A stretch of DNA of 64,000 nt from Rhodobiaceae bacterium (GTDB lineage Bacteria > Pseudomonadota > Alphaproteobacteria > Rhizobiales > Tepidamorphaceae): the NCBI GenBank assembly GCA_020637895.1, contig JACKJP010000017.1:1-64000 (forward strand), in the 5' to 3' direction. Of this stretch, positions 63,246-64,000 are shown one piece after another; within the stretch, counting starts at the first letter, position 1, and each line of letters opens with the position of its first letter. The position numbers were made by a program, and so were the translations under genes. The notes beneath the pieces are model-generated. The model saw only the letters and a program-made list of their open reading frames with translations. It ran no database searches and had not been told where the DNA came from.

Positions 63246-64000
63246 ACGGGGCGGCTACCAAGTTGATCGACCTTACGGGAAAGTCGATCCTGGTGACAGG
63301 AGGGGGGGGAGGCCTCGCTGCCGACATGGGAGCCCTATTCGTCGATCTGGGAGCGCGTGTCCTCCTAGCCGATATCGCCGAAGATGCCGCAATGGCGATC
63401 GCAGGACGGATCGGCGCCGGTGCAAAAGGCATTGGATGTGATATCTCCGATGAACGTTCGGTTGAGAAACTGGCTAGGTTTGTTTCAGCCGAATTCGGCG
63501 CGATCGACGCATTGATTAACAACGCCGCGCATGCGGACATTGCCGCCGACCTCGACCTCCTGGCGACCGACACCGCCGTCTGGGACCGCACAATGCAGGT
63601 CAACTTGCGCGGAACGATGCTGGTCTCGCGTGCGATCCTACCGCTGATGATCAACAACGGCGGCGGCGCTGTTGTCACGGTGGTTTCGCGCCAAGGCATC
63701 GCCCCGCCTCTGTCGGGCATGCGTGTCGCATACGGGACCAGCAAGGCCGCGCTTGTCATGCTCGCACGCCATATTGCCGTTACGTACGGCAAGCGTGGGA
63801 TCCGCAGCAATGCCGTGGCGCCAGGCACGATCGAGACCGAGCGTATGCTCGCGACGTTGAGCCAGGAACGCCTGGCGCAATCGCGGGCGAACGTTCTGAC
63901 ACCCTATCTCGGCGCGCCGGAAGACATATCCAACTGTATCGCCTTCCTCGTCAGCGATGCAGGACGGTATATCACCGGTCAGGTCATCCAGGTCGATGGC
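63242..64000 (+). CDS. Short-chain dehydrogenase/reductase (3' end cut by the window edge)
   Basis: 253 residues visible: MNGAATKLIDLTGKSILVTG at the start, cofactor loop TGGGGGLA (Gly-rich, last Gly replaced by Ala), NNAAHAD, Ser in VVSRQG, YGTSK active-site pair and YITGQVIQVDG at the window end; only a few residues are likely missing. LLADI after beta-2 suggests NAD. The ATG overlaps the upstream SDR stop (ATGA). Two consecutive SDRs suggest sequential alcohol oxidations or a heteromeric enzyme. Confidence 0.9.
   Translation, partial: MNGAATKLIDLTGKSILVTGGGGGLAADMGALFVDLGARVLLADIAEDAAMAIAGRIGAGAKGIGCDISDERSVEKLARFVSAEFGAIDALINNAAHADIAADLDLLATDTAVWDRTMQVNLRGTMLVSRAILPLMINNGGGAVVTVVSRQGIAPPLSGMRVAYGTSKAALVMLARHIAVTYGKRGIRSNAVAPGTIETERMLATLSQERLAQSRANVLTPYLGAPEDISNCIAFLVSDAGRYITGQVIQVDG

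Overview
The window is a dense bacterial catabolic region of about 56 protein genes (two cut by the window ends). It has no RNA genes, transposases or CRISPR arrays that I could find. Two TonB receptors with the EIIVTAQKR / DIVVTARRT N-terminal signature, many catabolic CoA-thioester enzymes, a P450cam-type (CYP101-like) P450 and a moderately high GC content suggest an alphaproteobacterium of the Sphingomonadales (Novosphingobium, Sphingobium or Sphingopyxis type). No taxonomic marker gene is present, so this is an inference.

Layout. 1-7861 (minus strand): two acyl-CoA dehydrogenase pairs, a VOC protein, a [3Fe-4S] ferredoxin, an FMN nitronate-monooxygenase-type protein, a PaaG-like crotonase and a LysR regulator. 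8115-9694 (plus): a DUF35 Zn-ribbon protein and an SCP-x-type thiolase. 9788-13934: a P450, a 2-oxopent-4-enoate-hydratase-type protein, and a TauD dioxygenase divergent from a second LysR. 13931-18484: two crotonases and DUF35 (minus), a thiolase-fold protein without the nucleophilic Cys that looks like an Ltp2-type aldolase (plus), and an MDR oxidoreductase (minus). 18706-27995 (plus): a tightly overlapping operon of two crotonases, a fused class III CoA-transferase, SDR, aldehyde dehydrogenase, APH-type kinase, acyl-CoA dehydrogenase and SDR. 28061-35520 (minus): a converging operon of SDR, SnoaL-like, alpha/beta hydrolase, MmgE/PrpD, acyl-CoA ligase, MFS and crotonase. 35816-45417: a second nitronate-monooxygenase-like protein, two TonB receptors, the CYP101-like P450 and an amidohydrolase. 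45751-53550: SnoaL-like, beta-propeller, aldehyde dehydrogenase, ligase, hydrolase and MFS. 53660-64000: aldehyde dehydrogenase, third P450, two SnoaL-like proteins, MFS_3 transporter, CaiC-like ligase, TetR regulator and two SDRs.

How it fits together (inference). Outer-membrane receptors and MFS transporters would move a hydrophobic compound. P450s, hydrolases and aldehyde dehydrogenases would unmask a carboxylate. Ligases or the CoA-transferase would activate it. Paired acyl-CoA dehydrogenases, crotonases, SDRs, the thiolase and the retro-aldolase candidate would shorten side chains or open rings. The combination (heteromeric-type ACAD pairs, an Ltp2-like aldolase with DUF35, NTF2-like proteins) resembles steroid or terpenoid side-chain/ring catabolism. 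However, no diagnostic ring-cleavage enzyme lies in the window, so the substrate is unassigned.

Most notable observations: a 13-bp palindrome close to TGACGATYCGTCA recurs before at least five transcription units, including the divergent promoter of the window's only TetR gene, suggesting a dispersed TetR regulon. An adjacent kinase-ACAD-SDR trio resembles levulinate/4-hydroxyacyl-CoA (LvaA/LvaC/LvaD, ACAD10/11) chemistry. The thiolase homologue has lost its Cys but keeps the two Tyr positions expected of Ltp2 aldolases.
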